A stretch of 64,000 bases of DNA from Nelumbo lutea (GCA_022828595.1 JAKGHH010000003.1:9982934-10046933), one strand, 5' to 3'. Counted from the first letter of the stretch, positions 13,222-25,109 are shown. Notes: generated from the letters alone by a model not told the origin. Made by a program: numbers and translations.

Positions 13222-13740
13222 CAATAGCTGGTAACGGAGTCGAGAAGTGCTAGAATTCTGAGGCAACGTTGACGACTTAGGTGCCGCAGCCGAAACTGGT
13301 ACTGAGATCATAGAAGAAACTCTCGACTTTTCCTCATTACTCTATCCATTGGTCTCCTTTGAATTTACCTTCTGTGATGTGTTTGCTGTAATTTCTTGGT
13401 TTGGCGGGCAATGTAATTGCCTTTTCAATCCATACAAAACCTTTGCAACCTCGATCTCAATCTCCTGGATTGAAGAAGATGAGGTCTTAGTAATCTTTGG
13501 AGGCCAGTGCTTAACTCCAATTGGTTTCTCCAACATAAGTTCACATTTTCAATAGACATAGACGCTGAAACAAGAAAAGAAAACCAAAAAAAAAAAAAAG
13601 AATAAAAAACTAACCATCTTCTTCCGAACAGAAGCATTGGAAGAAGAAGGTGAGATCAAAGCTAGTGAGGGTACTGGTGCGCTTGGTCTCGTAGGTGAAG
13701 TTGAAGCCTGACGATGAAACTACAGAGGCGATTCTTCAGA
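13222..13740 (-). pseudogene. TIME FOR COFFEE-like gene fragment inside the TIR element
   Basis: On the minus strand, about 13740-13615 encodes ASTSPTRPSAP and SPSSSNASVRKKM and ends at a GT donor. After a short intron ending TTTCAG, 13564-13222 encodes GVKHWPPK, SSSSIQEIEIEVAKVLYGL, an in-frame TAG, then EEKSRVSSMISVPVSA and LPQNSSTS, and ends at a GTGAGT donor. From memory this order (SPSSSNASVRKK, then PRPPK.SS, EIEVAEVLYGL, KSRVSSPIS, PQNSS) matches a conserved N-terminal part of plant TIME FOR COFFEE (TIC)-like clock proteins. A frame disruption at the exon join and a stop make it non-functional. The family assignment is recalled, not searched. Confidence 0.5.
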
Positions 13741-14840
13741 GTTTTCAAAGCGAGCGTTGTCATCCGACTCCGATGATGACCCTCGCACGCACTTGGTCTC
13801 TACAGACCCCCATCTTATCTCATACGAAGGGTTCCTGACTCTCCTTTCTTTTTTGATATTTCTGTCTTTTATTTTTTCAGCCTTCTGCACGCACATTTCA
13901 GTCAGTCATGCTTTCCTTCTTCAAGTTCTCTGGGGAGCAGAGCGTCAGGATCCATCTCCTTCTCTGTGCTTTGTGAAGATGTGAATTAGAATCTACAGCT
14001 ATTGAAGACGGTCTTCTTGGCTTTCGCTTTCTCGGGATCTCTCATTGATTTACTTTCTTTCTTGTTGCTGAAATATCTGGTATTGATAGTGTTGGGGAAG
14101 ATAGGATCACTGTAATTTTGGAGGAAAAGCTCTGAGGCGCGTCTGAAGGCACAGTCTTTAGAACGTTATTTGCCCCCACTTAGTTTTACTGAGTTTGCTG
14201 TTGGGTTACAGGCAAATTCGTTCTCATGATACAATAGAGCCTTGGGCGAGAATCTACAACCAGCAAAGTTGAAGAGTCTCCAAAGAAACCTTCAGTGAGA
14301 CTGTAGCAGACCGGACTGAGAGAGAGAGATAGTGAATTTCGAAAATTGTGTGTTTTGGAGTCTGATTATTGCTCCTTAAATAATTTGTGAAGAGGTATGA
14401 GGAAAATGTACATGCTGGTTTAGAGAAGGCACCTTGAATAGTCACAATGTTTACCGTTGATGAGATCAATGGTCACGATTCAATCGGGTGTGATCAAGAG
14501 GCACAATTCAAAGTTAACAATCACCAACTGTTAACAACTTTTTAACAGTGATCAACGGTCATCAACGCACCAAAACCAGAGCCGCCCATCACGAGCAATG
14601 CGGGTGCGCGCGAAGTGCGCCTCATTGCGCGCGTGTTGCACGGTATTGAATCCCTATATTCTAAGGAGTGTAAATCAGCTCCTATTGAAATACTAAAAAC
14701 AAACCTTGTAATTATCCAATGTGGGACAAGTTCAAAACCGAGCTTTTTTTTGTAAGAGAAAAACAGATTTTTCAACCAAGTGTGCAGGTGCAATTTCTCA
14801 TATAATTGACCAATCAAACCCATTGGATTTAATCTCTTAT

Positions 14841-15130
14841 GAGATTAAAATCCAACAAATGGAATAGAAGTTGCTGCTGCAAATTTGATTCAGTCTCTAT
14901 GTCAGTCATCAATATATCTCAATCCAGATTTGCTCCTCCAAGCTATTACACCTACATGGCCCAAGGTAAGAGAGAGAAAAATAGAGAGAGGTAAGAGAGG
15001 AGACCGGAGGTCTGAGGAGGAAGGGATTGTTGGTTAGAGGAAGGGGACGAGAGAGAGAAAAATAGAGAGAGGTAAGAGAAGAGACCGGAGGTACGAGGAG
15101 GAAGGGATTGCCGGTTAGAGGAAGGAGACG
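14841..15130 (+). repeat. Exon-like fragment followed by an 81-bp tandem duplication
   Basis: Bases about 14860-14964 read as EVAAANLIQSLCQSS and NPDLLLQAITPTWP and stop at AAGGTAAGAG, a good donor-like site. I do not recognise the protein. Two 81-bp purine-rich copies follow directly, 14969-15049 and 15050-15130 (each with AGAGACCGGAGG or a close variant), differing at only a few positions. Both lie within the TIR-bounded element. Confidence 0.45.
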
Positions 15131-15295
15131 AGGTTGGGGAATAATATTGGGTTTTAAAAGAATTTTAAACATCACATGGTCTCATGTGTACGTGGCGCCA
15201 ATCAATTTTCAAACAATAAGGGTACACTTACTCAATTAGTTAAACCGCCAATCAATTTTCAAACTTTCTCGATTAGCTAAACATAAGGGTAGTTT

Positions 15296-15982
15296 AAGCA
15301 TCATAATTTTATATATTTATTAATATTTATAAAAATTATAACATTTATTCATTAATAAAGTAATATAAATAAAACAGGGCATTAAGAGATAATATGAAAA
15401 AAATAATTATTTCACTAAATAATTAATAATAATTTATTATTTTTATTAAGAACTATTGATATAATTAATCTAAATTCCTAAAATATTTTTATAATAATTT
15501 AATAAAGATTACATAAAAATTAGTTATTTTAAATAATATTAGATTAATTTTTCTTTAACAAATCCATGCATCATACGGGTCCCCGCCACTTAAGTTTTTA
15601 AAAATCGACGTGGATTCCACTGACACTGAACAACTCGTTGCCAACCTGTCTCAATGACGGAGATTCCAAGATCATATACAAGGAAATGTTGCGGTGTATC
15701 TTGAGTCCATGGTAAGAGGCAAACTTTTTGTTGTAGAGGACCCACTATCAACTATCAAACCCATGTATCAGCCTTATTTCCATCTTCCTCGACACAATAT
15801 GCATTCGTGTCAAAATGAGGCTTATTGTCTATTCCATTACAAAGTTGTGCTATGTAGATTCCCATCAGACGATCGCAGGCGTGAAGGCACCCACTCGGCT
15901 GAGTCAAAATCGTTCATTGTCTCCTGTCTTTTGCACTTTCCATCTCTCTCGCTCTCTCGCTCTCTCGCTCTCGCTGAACAAA
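15296..15982. other. Upstream region and 5' UTR of the PPT gene
   Basis: Bases 15300-15560 are extremely AT-rich with no visible gene. The last roughly 60 bases before the ATG at 15983 are a (CTCTCG)n pyrimidine tract (15940-15975), common in plant leaders, so the 5' UTR probably lies in about 15850-15982. No clear TATA box could be assigned. Confidence 0.4.
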
Positions 15983-18900
15983 ATGCAGAGCAGTGCATTA
16001 GCTCTCTCTTCGTCGACGCCTTTTCTCAAAACCAGAAAGCCTCCGATTCCGAATCATAACACCAGATTAACTTCGATATCGTTCTCTTCTTCTTCTTCTC
16101 CAAAATCACTCGATCTTAACTCTGCCCATGGCGTCTCTGGTTCCTCGAGCCACAGATCTTCGCCGCTATGTTCTTCATCGCATTTCGGCAGCTGGTTGTC
16201 TGCTCCATCTCCCATTTGTGATGGACTTTCGAAGGATTTTAGCGTCAATGCAACCTCGGTTCCTGAGAGCGCAGGTGAGAGCGCCAAATCTGTCAGTTTG
16301 ATCCAGACTTTGCAGCTCGGATCTTTGTTTGGCCTATGGTATCTTTTCAACATCTACTTCAACATCTACAATAAGCGGGTGCACATTCTCCCTTTTTAGC
16401 TCATGCGTTTTTTCGTTCTCTCTCTCTCTCTCTGTATTTTTTATTTGCTGCATTTCCGTATTTGTATGAATTATGATTTTGCAATTACTCTTATTTTGTT
16501 TCTAATCACCATCAACTTCGCATTTGCTAGTTTCATAATTTCCTTTTTCATTTGTTTCTGTTACCTTTTGTGTTGCCAACTATAATTATTGAATCGTAGG
16601 TACATTTGTACTTCTCATGAATGAAGATATAAGCTAAGTGGTGTTCAAAGGTATATGTTATTGTCAAATCAACTATCAGGATTACTTTGCATTTACATAT
16701 TTGATTTTGTCACCTTTGGAGTGTAAGCACAAATCTTTAACTCAATGTTTATACAAATATTTCTCTTCAAATGGACTGACTTCAGACAGAAAACCTGCAC
16801 CATTTAGGTGGTTCCTAACCATCTTCTTCTCTGCCTGATTTTAATATTGTTCTCAATGTTCTGTAATACTTGAGAATAACATCGATGAATAACGCTATTG
16901 ATTGCTTTCAGGTTCTGAAGGTTTATCCCTTCCCAGTAACTGTCACAACATTCCAATTTTCTGTAGGGACTGTTTTTGTCTTTTTTATGTGGACATTCAA
17001 TCTCTACAGAAGGCCCAAGATTAGTGGTGCACAGGTATTTAATTATTTTTCAAATACTTGCTGTTATTTTATCTATACTTGAACCTTACATCTTGCTTGT
17101 GAATGCTGACCTTGCAGCTTTTAGCAATCCTACCACTGGCTATGGTGCACACATTGGGAAACCTTTTCACCAATATGAGTCTTGGGAAAGTTGCTGTTTC
17201 ATTTACGCATACAATCAAAGCTATGGAGCCCTTTTTCTCAGTTGTTCTATCAGCCTTGTTTCTTGGAGAGGTAAAGCTTGAGTTTAGCATTATTTGTTTG
17301 GTTACCCCAATTCTGTAGTTGAATATTTATTCTAGGTCCAATCTTCTTGTTAATTTTCCCCTAACTAGCTTCTTTAGTGTTTCATTGTAACCTTTTCTAT
17401 GCCATTTTATGGCTTTTCTTATATTTGACTATACAATGCAAGAATCGGGACATCATAGTTTTCAGAAATTGGAGCTTGTTATTGAGTATGAGGAGGTGGT
17501 ATATAGTTATATACATCTAAGTTGTTATCAATTTCCTTTACAACCTGAAGTAATACTTCATCTACAATCTGATACTCAGGCTGCCTTGACTATAAGAAAG
17601 TTAAGGGCAATATTTTAAAATAGAACCAGGTTGCAAGTGTGCACTGTTGCGCTATTGACCAGGTTGCAAATGAACTATCTGACAAACCATTTGAAACTAC
17701 TCTATTAATCTATTGTTTTCTGATATCATGTTTTTTATTGTTCACATTTCTTGTTATTTTTATTTTTTCCTTTTTTCATGCATGAGTCACCAATCAAAGA
17801 AGTTAGGCACCTTGTTTGGTTTCAACACATTGGTTTTGTAACTTTATTCAGACATATAAAAAAGGTCCATTACCCAATGTTGGTCTCAGCTATCTGGGTC
17901 TTGGGAGGGGTGGACTGGATGGACCTAACCTCTCTCTCTCTCTTTCTCTCCCCCCACACACATACAGACACACATCATCTTGAGATTTTACCATTACCTT
18001 ATCCAAAAAATGGATTTTACCATTACATCAAGTTTTCAAACATATATTTATAGGAGGATATAATTAAGAAATTTCTATAGATTTATTATTCTCGTACAAC
18101 CTTTTAATGCCTTATCATCCAACTCTTTCTCTAACTTTTAATTATCCTATGCTTACAGATGCCCACTCTATGGGTGTTATCTTCTCTTGTACCAATTGTT
18201 GGTGGAGTAGCATTGGCATCACTAACTGAGGCCTCTTTTAACTGGTAAGCAAATTAAATTTCTCCTGATCTTAGTAAGGTAGGTCAGAGAAGCACACGTG
18301 TCTTTGAACATGGTGGATTGATTCTTTGTACAACAATTCAGTTTAGATTTTACATTTAATATTTAATCTGTAAGATATTGTCATTTTCTTCTATGAAATA
18401 GGGCTGGATTTTGGAGTGCAATGGCTTCCAACCTGACTAACCAGTCTCGTAATGTCCTCAGTAAAAAGTTTATGGTTAAGAAAGAGGTAATTTGTCTAAT
18501 TAAGATGTGTATCCATTTATGTTTTTGCATTATCACAGTGATTACATGCCCTCTGGCTCAACTCAACTCAACCTTAAATCCTTAATCCTAACCACCTGGG
18601 AGGTCAGGTATACGTATCATGTCCCACCATTGTGCTCTATCAAGAGCCATGTCGCACCCTAACATTGTACAAGAAGTTCAGGATTTGTGTTCATAACTTC
18701 ATACTGGATTGATTAAGGTTTTGTGTCAACTAAAGACCTGGGACAACCCTCTTCCTTCATTGGGGCTTGGGACTGGCAGTGTAAAACAAACTACCACAAG
18801 CTCTATATCAGTATAGCCATATGGTGCCTAATTTAGTGAAATGTTTTTTCTTATTGTGCTTTGTTATTGCTCTAATTGTTAACCCAGCCATTTGCATAGT

Positions 18901-21900
18901 CGATCTTTTGCATTGGTGCTTGCTTGTTAAATTTTTCCTACTGAAATTTGGACTTTTAACTTGTTTATTTTACTAAACAGGAATCTCTGGACAATATCAC
19001 TCTTTTCTCAATAATAACGATCATGTCACTTATCCTGTTAGCTCCTGTGGCTCTTCTCATGGAAGGTGCCAAGTTTACTCCATCATACCTGCAGTCAGCT
19101 GTGAGCAATTTACCTCAGAAAGAAGAAATTACTTTTGATCCGCATATTTTCTTATGCCTGATGTTCAGAAGCATATCCTCTTTTTCAACTTTCTTTTTTT
19201 CTTTTTCATTAATATCAGGGCTTGAATGTTAGAGAGGTATGCATAAGATCTCTACTGGCTGGGCTCTGTTTCCAAGCTTACCAGCAGGCAAGTTTTCTTC
19301 TTCTTCCTTCTTTTATACTCTTGTTATGTCTCTCAAGCATATGCATACTTTTTTTTTTTTGCATAGGAAACATTATAGGTCTTTACTTTTTTTTCTTTTT
19401 GAGAAAGGTTAACTGAGATTTTATTAAAAGTTAACAAGAGAAGATGTACAGGAGCCTTAGGAGGCAGAAACAGACTTACATAGGCAAAGAACTATCAGAA
19501 AACATAGATTCTCCACTCTTCACATTCAAAGAATCCAAAATATCTCTAGCTTCAGTCAGCAGATGAGCAAGCCTCCAAGGTCCTCCTTTCTTCTGCCTTA
19601 GGCATTTTGTCATATTAGCAGAATCACCTTTGATGGATAGAGAGGAAAGGCCTGACATTTTGACATAACGTAGACCTGTGAGAGCAGCTAAGATCTCTGC
19701 CTTGGTAGCGTCAGCTCTCCCAATCGGATCACTGAAAGCCCAAAAGATGTTCCCCCCTCTCCCACGGATTACTCTTCCAGTTCCTGCTTGACCTGTGGAT
19801 CCTTGAGCACTACCATCAAAGCTTAGAGTTATTAGATCCTCCTCCCTAGAATGAAGTGTTTGAGTTAAACCATTTCCAGGAGAGGAGTAGGGGACTTCTG
19901 CTAAATTTCTCTGAAGGTCAGTTAGAGAAATACGTTTGAAAACTTCAGAATTAAGAGCCCAAATGTTGCATAAGAAGGTAAGATGAGAGATCAGGTCTTC
20001 GATGTTCCTGGTTTTGTTTTCAAAGGTCCTGTTGTTCCTTTCTTTCCAAACACCCCACATCACTGCATGGGTCACCGTACTCCAATAGAGCTTACCCCTG
20101 CTTCCTAGATCTTTTCCATGCCACTTTCTTTTTTTTTTTTTGATGAATGATTTTCCATGCCACTTTCGCAAAAGATCCAAAGCTTGCTCAGGAAACATCC
20201 AACTGTATCCCAATAAATTGAGGAAGAAACACCAGATCTTCCTTGTTATTGGGCAGTGCAGGAATAGGTGCTCTGCCATCTCGCCATTATTGAGGCAAAG
20301 AGGGCAAACATGAGGGGAGATGCATCTGCCTTTGAGCTTATTCTGTAACACATCACAAGTGTTTAGTTTTTTTAAACAAGTCTCCCACACGAAAAAGGAA
20401 ACTCTGGGGGGCAATATGAGCATGCCAAACCTTCTTGACTGGGAAGGTGGAATCCTGACCATCCAAAACTAGACCCTTGAAATCAGTCTGAAAATGAGTC
20501 TGAAGCTGGTATAGGTCTTTACTCGAAGCTCATAAATCAGTCTGAAAATGAATGACCAAGACTACAATGTTTAAATTGAAGGATTTGATGCTTTTGGACA
20601 ATCTAGTTGTGTCAAAGAAGCTCAAAATATATATTGATGCTGTGTTAGACATTGGAATATTGGAAATGAAAAAAAATTGTGTTTCATAAATTATAAATGC
20701 AAGCTGATTCTTTATTTCAAATAATCTCATAATCCATGTTGTTGTTAAGAATCACTTTGATGCATCTAATTAAATCTGCAACTCTTTTCTGCGATTGTCA
20801 CTTTTTTATTTTGATTCCATTTGAAGGACTACACAACGGGGGTAAGCCCATCCTCCAACCCATAACCCCCCAACCCAGGTGCAGGCAGGATTCGATCCCA
20901 AGTCTCCACTACAACCAGCAGTAGACCTTACCAACCAGCTGGTTGGCACCTTGCGCAATTGTCACTTTATTTTAGAGCACATGAATATTAAATCTTCCTG
21001 AGAAGTACAATTATGTCTTATTGTTCTTTTGTGACATATTTCTCCATATTCTGCATTCTGGAAAGCATGTTTTCATTGCTTGAGAAGCATCAAACTCTTT
21101 ACTACATCTGCTAAATATAGATAAAAATAAGAATAATACTTCCAAATAGCAACTTATCCCAAAAAACAATATGCTAAATGGTATCTGTAGTTGGTGCTCT
21201 CTAAAGGTTATACTTCTGGAAGCCACTTCACTGTTCTGTCTGATTGCCTTCCAAGTGCTAGTTTACCTAGAGTTGAATTCTCCACACTTATGGAGTTTGA
21301 CTACTTGAAAAGTGCTAGCAAAGCCTCGTAAACTTCTTTCCTACAAGGAGTAATTCAAAAACATTGCAGTGGTCAAGAAATTTTCATATTCTGTTGGGCA
21401 ATTAATTAATGATAAAGCCTTGCTTCCTTTGTGTCTCTCTACACATCATACATATCTATGCATGTGGTTGTTTATGAAAATGTTGTTGGTAGAATATAAC
21501 CTTTGAAAAGGGGAGGAAGTTCCATTGGTAAGATTTGCATTCTTGCACTAGTAACATAGGAATTCCAATTGCTTGGGAAGCATCTTAAGAAAATGACCAA
21601 ATAAATCTACCATCCCAGTAAAACCATTTTTCTGTCTCACCCACCTTTATGAAGATGGACTTGAGCAAATGAGCTTCTCCTTTTTTTTTTCCACACGGGA
21701 TATTTCTTGTTCCTAAAAAAGAAAAAATTGTATTCTCCCAAAAAGATGATGTAACGCCATAATGTGACTCAGAATTGCAGACAGGCTCACAAAGCGTAAG
21801 TGTGAAGAGGTGTAACAATACCCTGGCTTCCCATCTTTGAGGCTGGTATTAGACAATTTCATGCTCATAATTATACTTGCAGCCTTTAGATTTTTGTTAC

Positions 21901-23206
21901 TCTTCATCCACTTCCAAAACCAAGTTACCCGCATTAATATTTTGTATGAACCTAGTTTGACTACTGGTATGGAGGCTACTTTTAATTCAGATTTAACTTT
22001 GTAGAATTTTAGCTGTTAACTCACCAACTAGTGTGAAAGAGTTAAGGTATATATTTTTCCCTTGTGTTAATGTATTTCTGGGGTCTTACATTTATGGTGA
22101 ACAACTGAACACCCTTCTTTTTAAGGAAAATCAAGTATCAAGCATATGTATTATCTGAAGATAATCAACAAGAACAGGATTACAAGTGTGAACCATGTAC
22201 AATCAGGATCTATACACCCAGCCCAGAGATGCCAACCAGGAAAGAAAAAACAAAGAAGACTATATTTATCATATACAATGTGTTGTAGTAAAAAAAGCAA
22301 TGTATTTCCTGAGTTCTTTTTAAATGCAGATAGTCATGAGCATGTTGTCCCTATGGCCTTGGCACTAATTTTGGGTGCTTCAGTTTTTAAAGATAAGCAT
22401 GTTTCTTTTCTTTTTCCATACTGTCCAGAAGATTGTGTAGGGAAAGTTGCACATAGATTTGCCCCTGGTGATCAAATTCTTTAGTTGCAAGTAAATAAGT
22501 CTCTAATTGTTGTTGGGAAGACCTAATAGACCCCACATATTTTTAAAAATAAGCACACAGTATCTCAGCTGATATCACAGAGAATAAGGAGGTGCCAAGT
22601 ACATTCGTCAGCCAATTTGCACAATATATTGGTCATCAGCTAGTGGCATTCCTTGTCTGATTGGCTGGTCCTTGTGAGACATTTCCTAAGTAAAGCAGTC
22701 CACACCGTAAATGCTACATCTGAAGGGACACATGAGCTCCAAATCTTGTATAGATCTATGAATATGATCACCTTTTATCGTAGTAGCTTACCATAAGAAT
22801 GAACAAAGTTAACACTTCTACTTTATAAGAAAAGAACAGTTAAAATTTTTGTGATTCACTCGTCATTGAAATGTTCTGATTTAATCAGTTCGAATCTGGC
22901 AGGTATCTTACATGATATTACAAAGGGTATCTCCTGTTACCCACTCTGTGGGCAATTGTGTGAAGCGGGTGGTGGTCATTGTGACCTCGGTTCTCTTCTT
23001 CGGAACACCTGTCTCTCCCATCAATTCTCTTGGTAAACTCTTTGTCATATCTTGGGTGCGATCAACTCTAAACCCTCTCATTATTCTTACATCCCGTCTT
23101 TTTTTGCCAATGGTTGGATGTTACTGCAGGTACTGGGGTGGCTCTTGCTGGAGTATTCTTGTATTCAAGAGTGAAGCGGATAAAGCCGAAGTCAAAAACA
23201 GCATGA
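15983..23206 (+). CDS. PPT: Phosphoenolpyruvate/phosphate translocator, plastid inner envelope
   Basis: Imports phosphoenolpyruvate into plastids in exchange for phosphate, feeding the shikimate pathway and other plastid syntheses. Exons: 15983-16378, 16912-17034, 17118-17270, 18159-18244, 18402-18486, 18981-19100, 19219-19287, 22903-23032, 23130-23206. All join in frame to 412 aa, against about 408 usual for PPTs. The first 90-100 residues are Ser-rich with few acidic residues, a plastid transit peptide. The rest is a drug/metabolite-transporter fold: [117 protein letters not shown]. These blocks fit PPT rather than triose- or glucose-phosphate translocators. Intron 7 has a GC donor (AG|GCAAGT) and hosts a LINE. 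Confidence 0.95.
17862..17935 (+). repeat. Au-SINE-like fragment in PPT intron 3
   Basis: Words CCCAATGTTGGTCTCAGCTA and GTCTTGGGAGGGGTGGACTG recur near 37433 and 37650, where a fuller copy ends with CAGACTCAAGCCCGCATTCT-like sequence typical of plant Au SINEs. This copy is truncated and followed by a (CT)n tract. Confidence 0.4.
19388..20509 (-). mobile_element. 5'-truncated LINE, antisense in PPT intron 7, with 14-bp target duplication
   Basis: A perfect TATAGGTCTTTACT occurs at 19374-19387 and 20510-20523, flanking about 1.12 kb. A T-run just inside the left border is the poly(A) tail of a minus-strand element. The minus frame 20462-19476 (328 aa) covers only the 3' part of a LINE ORF2. 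First comes a zf-RVT domain ([10 protein letters not shown]..., [12 protein letters not shown]). An RNase H domain follows ([23 protein letters not shown], supplying the Asp/Glu/Asp acidic residues). The endonuclease and polymerase parts are absent through 5' truncation. The sharp target duplication and the near-open frame suggest a fairly young insertion. Confidence 0.9.
20112..20167 (-). mobile_element. Poly(A)-tail-only retroinsertion with 17-bp target duplication
   Basis: TTTTCCATGCCACTTTC occurs perfectly at 20112-20128 and 20151-20167. Between them lie only 22 bases, a T-run followed by GATGAATGA. Read on the minus strand this is the tail of a retroelement ending TCATTCATC plus poly(A). 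The net gain of 39 bp is 13 codons and keeps the surrounding LINE frame open, duplicating RKWHGK around SFIKKKK. Confidence 0.75.
20820..20965 (-). mobile_element. Probable tRNA-derived SINE in PPT intron 7
   Basis: On the minus strand the segment begins with AACCAGCTGGTTGGTAAGG, resembling a pol III A box, and about 30 bases later has GGGATCGAATCC, close to the B box GGTTCGAATCC. This spacing is that of a tRNA-derived SINE. The 3' end and target duplication are not clear. Confidence 0.5.
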
Positions 23207-24726
23207 TGCTGTTTTTCTCCTTTCTTTGTGGAGAAAATGTGTTAACTTTGTTGGGTATAAATCCATCTCAATGTTTCTAATTGTTAGTTTTAGCCTTTTA
23301 GGTCAGGCAGAAATCTCATTATGGGGATAATTTTATTATTTTGCCGCTCCTGAGTACAAATTTTCCAGCGGCAGATGTGCTAAGCCTGGGAGAGTTGAAT
23401 CTTGTATTCGTCTCCTTCATATTTTACTTGTTCTGTAGCTCACCTTTTGGGTGGAATAAATGTGTTTTCTTGGGCTTAAAAAAAGTGTGTTTTGTTGGGG
23501 AGTGCTTTCGGGATTCAGATAGAAAAAAATACACTGGTTAATGTTTGATCGTAGAACACTAGAACTAAGAGTGGTCCGAACTGTCTGGGTCTGGGATAGC
23601 TGACAGCTGAGCAGACAGGGCACACGAACTCTAATTTATGGCATAGTATTATACTATTATTAAATGTTTGAAATCCCTTACTGGTTTACATCTTCGATCA
23701 GCGTCTGCTAATCAATTTGGACGGACACTGATGCGCAGCAGCGGTAAAAAATGATATTTTTTGCCTTCCAATTCTTTCCTCATCTCTGGTTCTCCTTCGG
23801 AAATTGGAATGGAATTTGTTGCACTTTTTTTGTGCAGCACTTGACGTGCACTTCCATTCAGTCTTTGACTGCGGTGCAAATGGATTGGATCGTGATCCGA
23901 CCCAATTTGAATCTGATCCTATTTGTGTCGGATTCTCATCATCCTCTATCTGAATTTTTGGATCGGATAATAGGGTTCGGTTGAAAAATCTGATCGGATT
24001 CGGATCACCCCTATCCTATCTAATCTCTCTCTCTCTCGCTATATATATATATTTATATTTCATTCTTTATATAAATTGTTATGTTTTTTCTTTTAATATT
24101 TTTTTTAAATTTTCAGAATTTGAATATGATCGGATCATATTCAAATCATCATATGTGAGATCCGATCAGATTGGATCTCCAATATGTGCTATCGGATCGT
24201 GGCTGACACTCCAATAACATCTCATATCTTGTGGCTGACGAGATGATTAGAGTAAGGGGGATTCTATGATCAATGAAATACCAAAACCAACAGAATTGAA
24301 AGGAAAAATTTTTATTGTAAGCTGTAACTTACTAGCTTATAAGATCAAATGATCTTATATGGAGCTTATTGTTGAAAAAACATGTCTAAAAATTGAGCAT
24401 CTTTTGTTTATAAAAAGAAAATTTTAATAAAAAGGAACAGAGAAAAGAGAAAAAGATACAAAGAATGCTTTTTTGTAGCTTTGATCTTTGGACACCAGTA
24501 GTAGGATCCACATCTATTGATTCATCTTGGCACCACCAGGTGGAAGGACTGAATCATTGATTCATTTGATCTTAATATATCATTTGGAGGGCCTAGATCA
24601 CACATACAGTCTCGAACTCGCCACTTCGTTGATTATGCATTAAAAGGAAACTGTGTTCCTATTAGATGTTGTTAAGATTGTGCAAACTTGGAAGTTTCTT
24701 TTGTTTCTGTACTTAAAACTTATAGT

Positions 24727-24961
24727 CAAGGTTCAAAATATAGATACACTCGATATGCCGGTAGGGGCGTATTAGGCATTTTGATACTTGTTTTCTTACT
24801 TTTTTTTTTCAAAATTGGTCCACGGGAGCCGGTCTAGGACCCCTCCATCCCCTGAACCAGTCAGACCCCCAATACACCCACTGTAAGGGCGTATCAAAAG
24901 GGTCCCAAAACGATATGTATCGACCGATATGGGCCAGTACATAACGATATTTTGAACCTTG
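24727..24961. repeat. Foldback MITE with CAAGGTTCAAAATAT ends
   Basis: The left end CAAGGTTCAAAATAT and the right end ATATTTTGAACCTTG are perfect inverted copies 235 bp apart. The interior has ATACACTCGATATG and CGATATGTATCG-type words. The flanking 8-mers CTTATAGT and GTTATAAT match at 6 of 8, consistent with an old hAT-type duplication. It is the same family as 5221-5438. Confidence 0.65.
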
Positions 24962-25109
24962 GTTATAATAGGTCAAGTCACATCTTGACTAGTTATGGTT
25001 TGGTTTTTTTTTTTTTTTTTTTGTGAGTTTAAGGGTTTCCCTTCTTTGTTTGTCCAAGTATTTAGAAGATAAGAGATATGTTGCATTGTTAGAGTTAGGT
25101 TTATTTTAA

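Larger units (their letters stand above)
12632..15295. mobile_element. Candidate Pack-MULE-like element carrying gene fragments
   Basis: Left end 12646-12690 reads TAAACTACCCTTATGG, GCTAATTGACTAAG, then TGTACCCTTA. The reverse complement of the right end (about 15217-15295) reads TAAACTACCCTTATG, GCTAATCGAGAAAG and, after a 50-bp tandem duplication (CGCCAATCAATTTTC at 15196 and 15246), GAGTAAGTGTACCCTTA. These are long terminal inverted repeats. The roughly 2.6-kb interior is clearly richer in GC than the flanks and contains exon-like sequence with splice signals. Long TIRs plus captured host sequence is the Pack-MULE pattern. I could not find a clean 9-bp target duplication, and outer limits are uncertain by tens of bases. 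Confidence 0.55.

Noticed and set aside
12905..13253. Plus-strand frames of 109 and 87 codons
   Set aside because: They are antisense or intronic shadows of the TIC-like minus-strand fragment within the TIR element and have no family features.
22146..22484. 112-codon plus-strand frame
   Set aside because: It falls inside PPT intron 7 and has no domain; the PPT exons on both sides join correctly without it.
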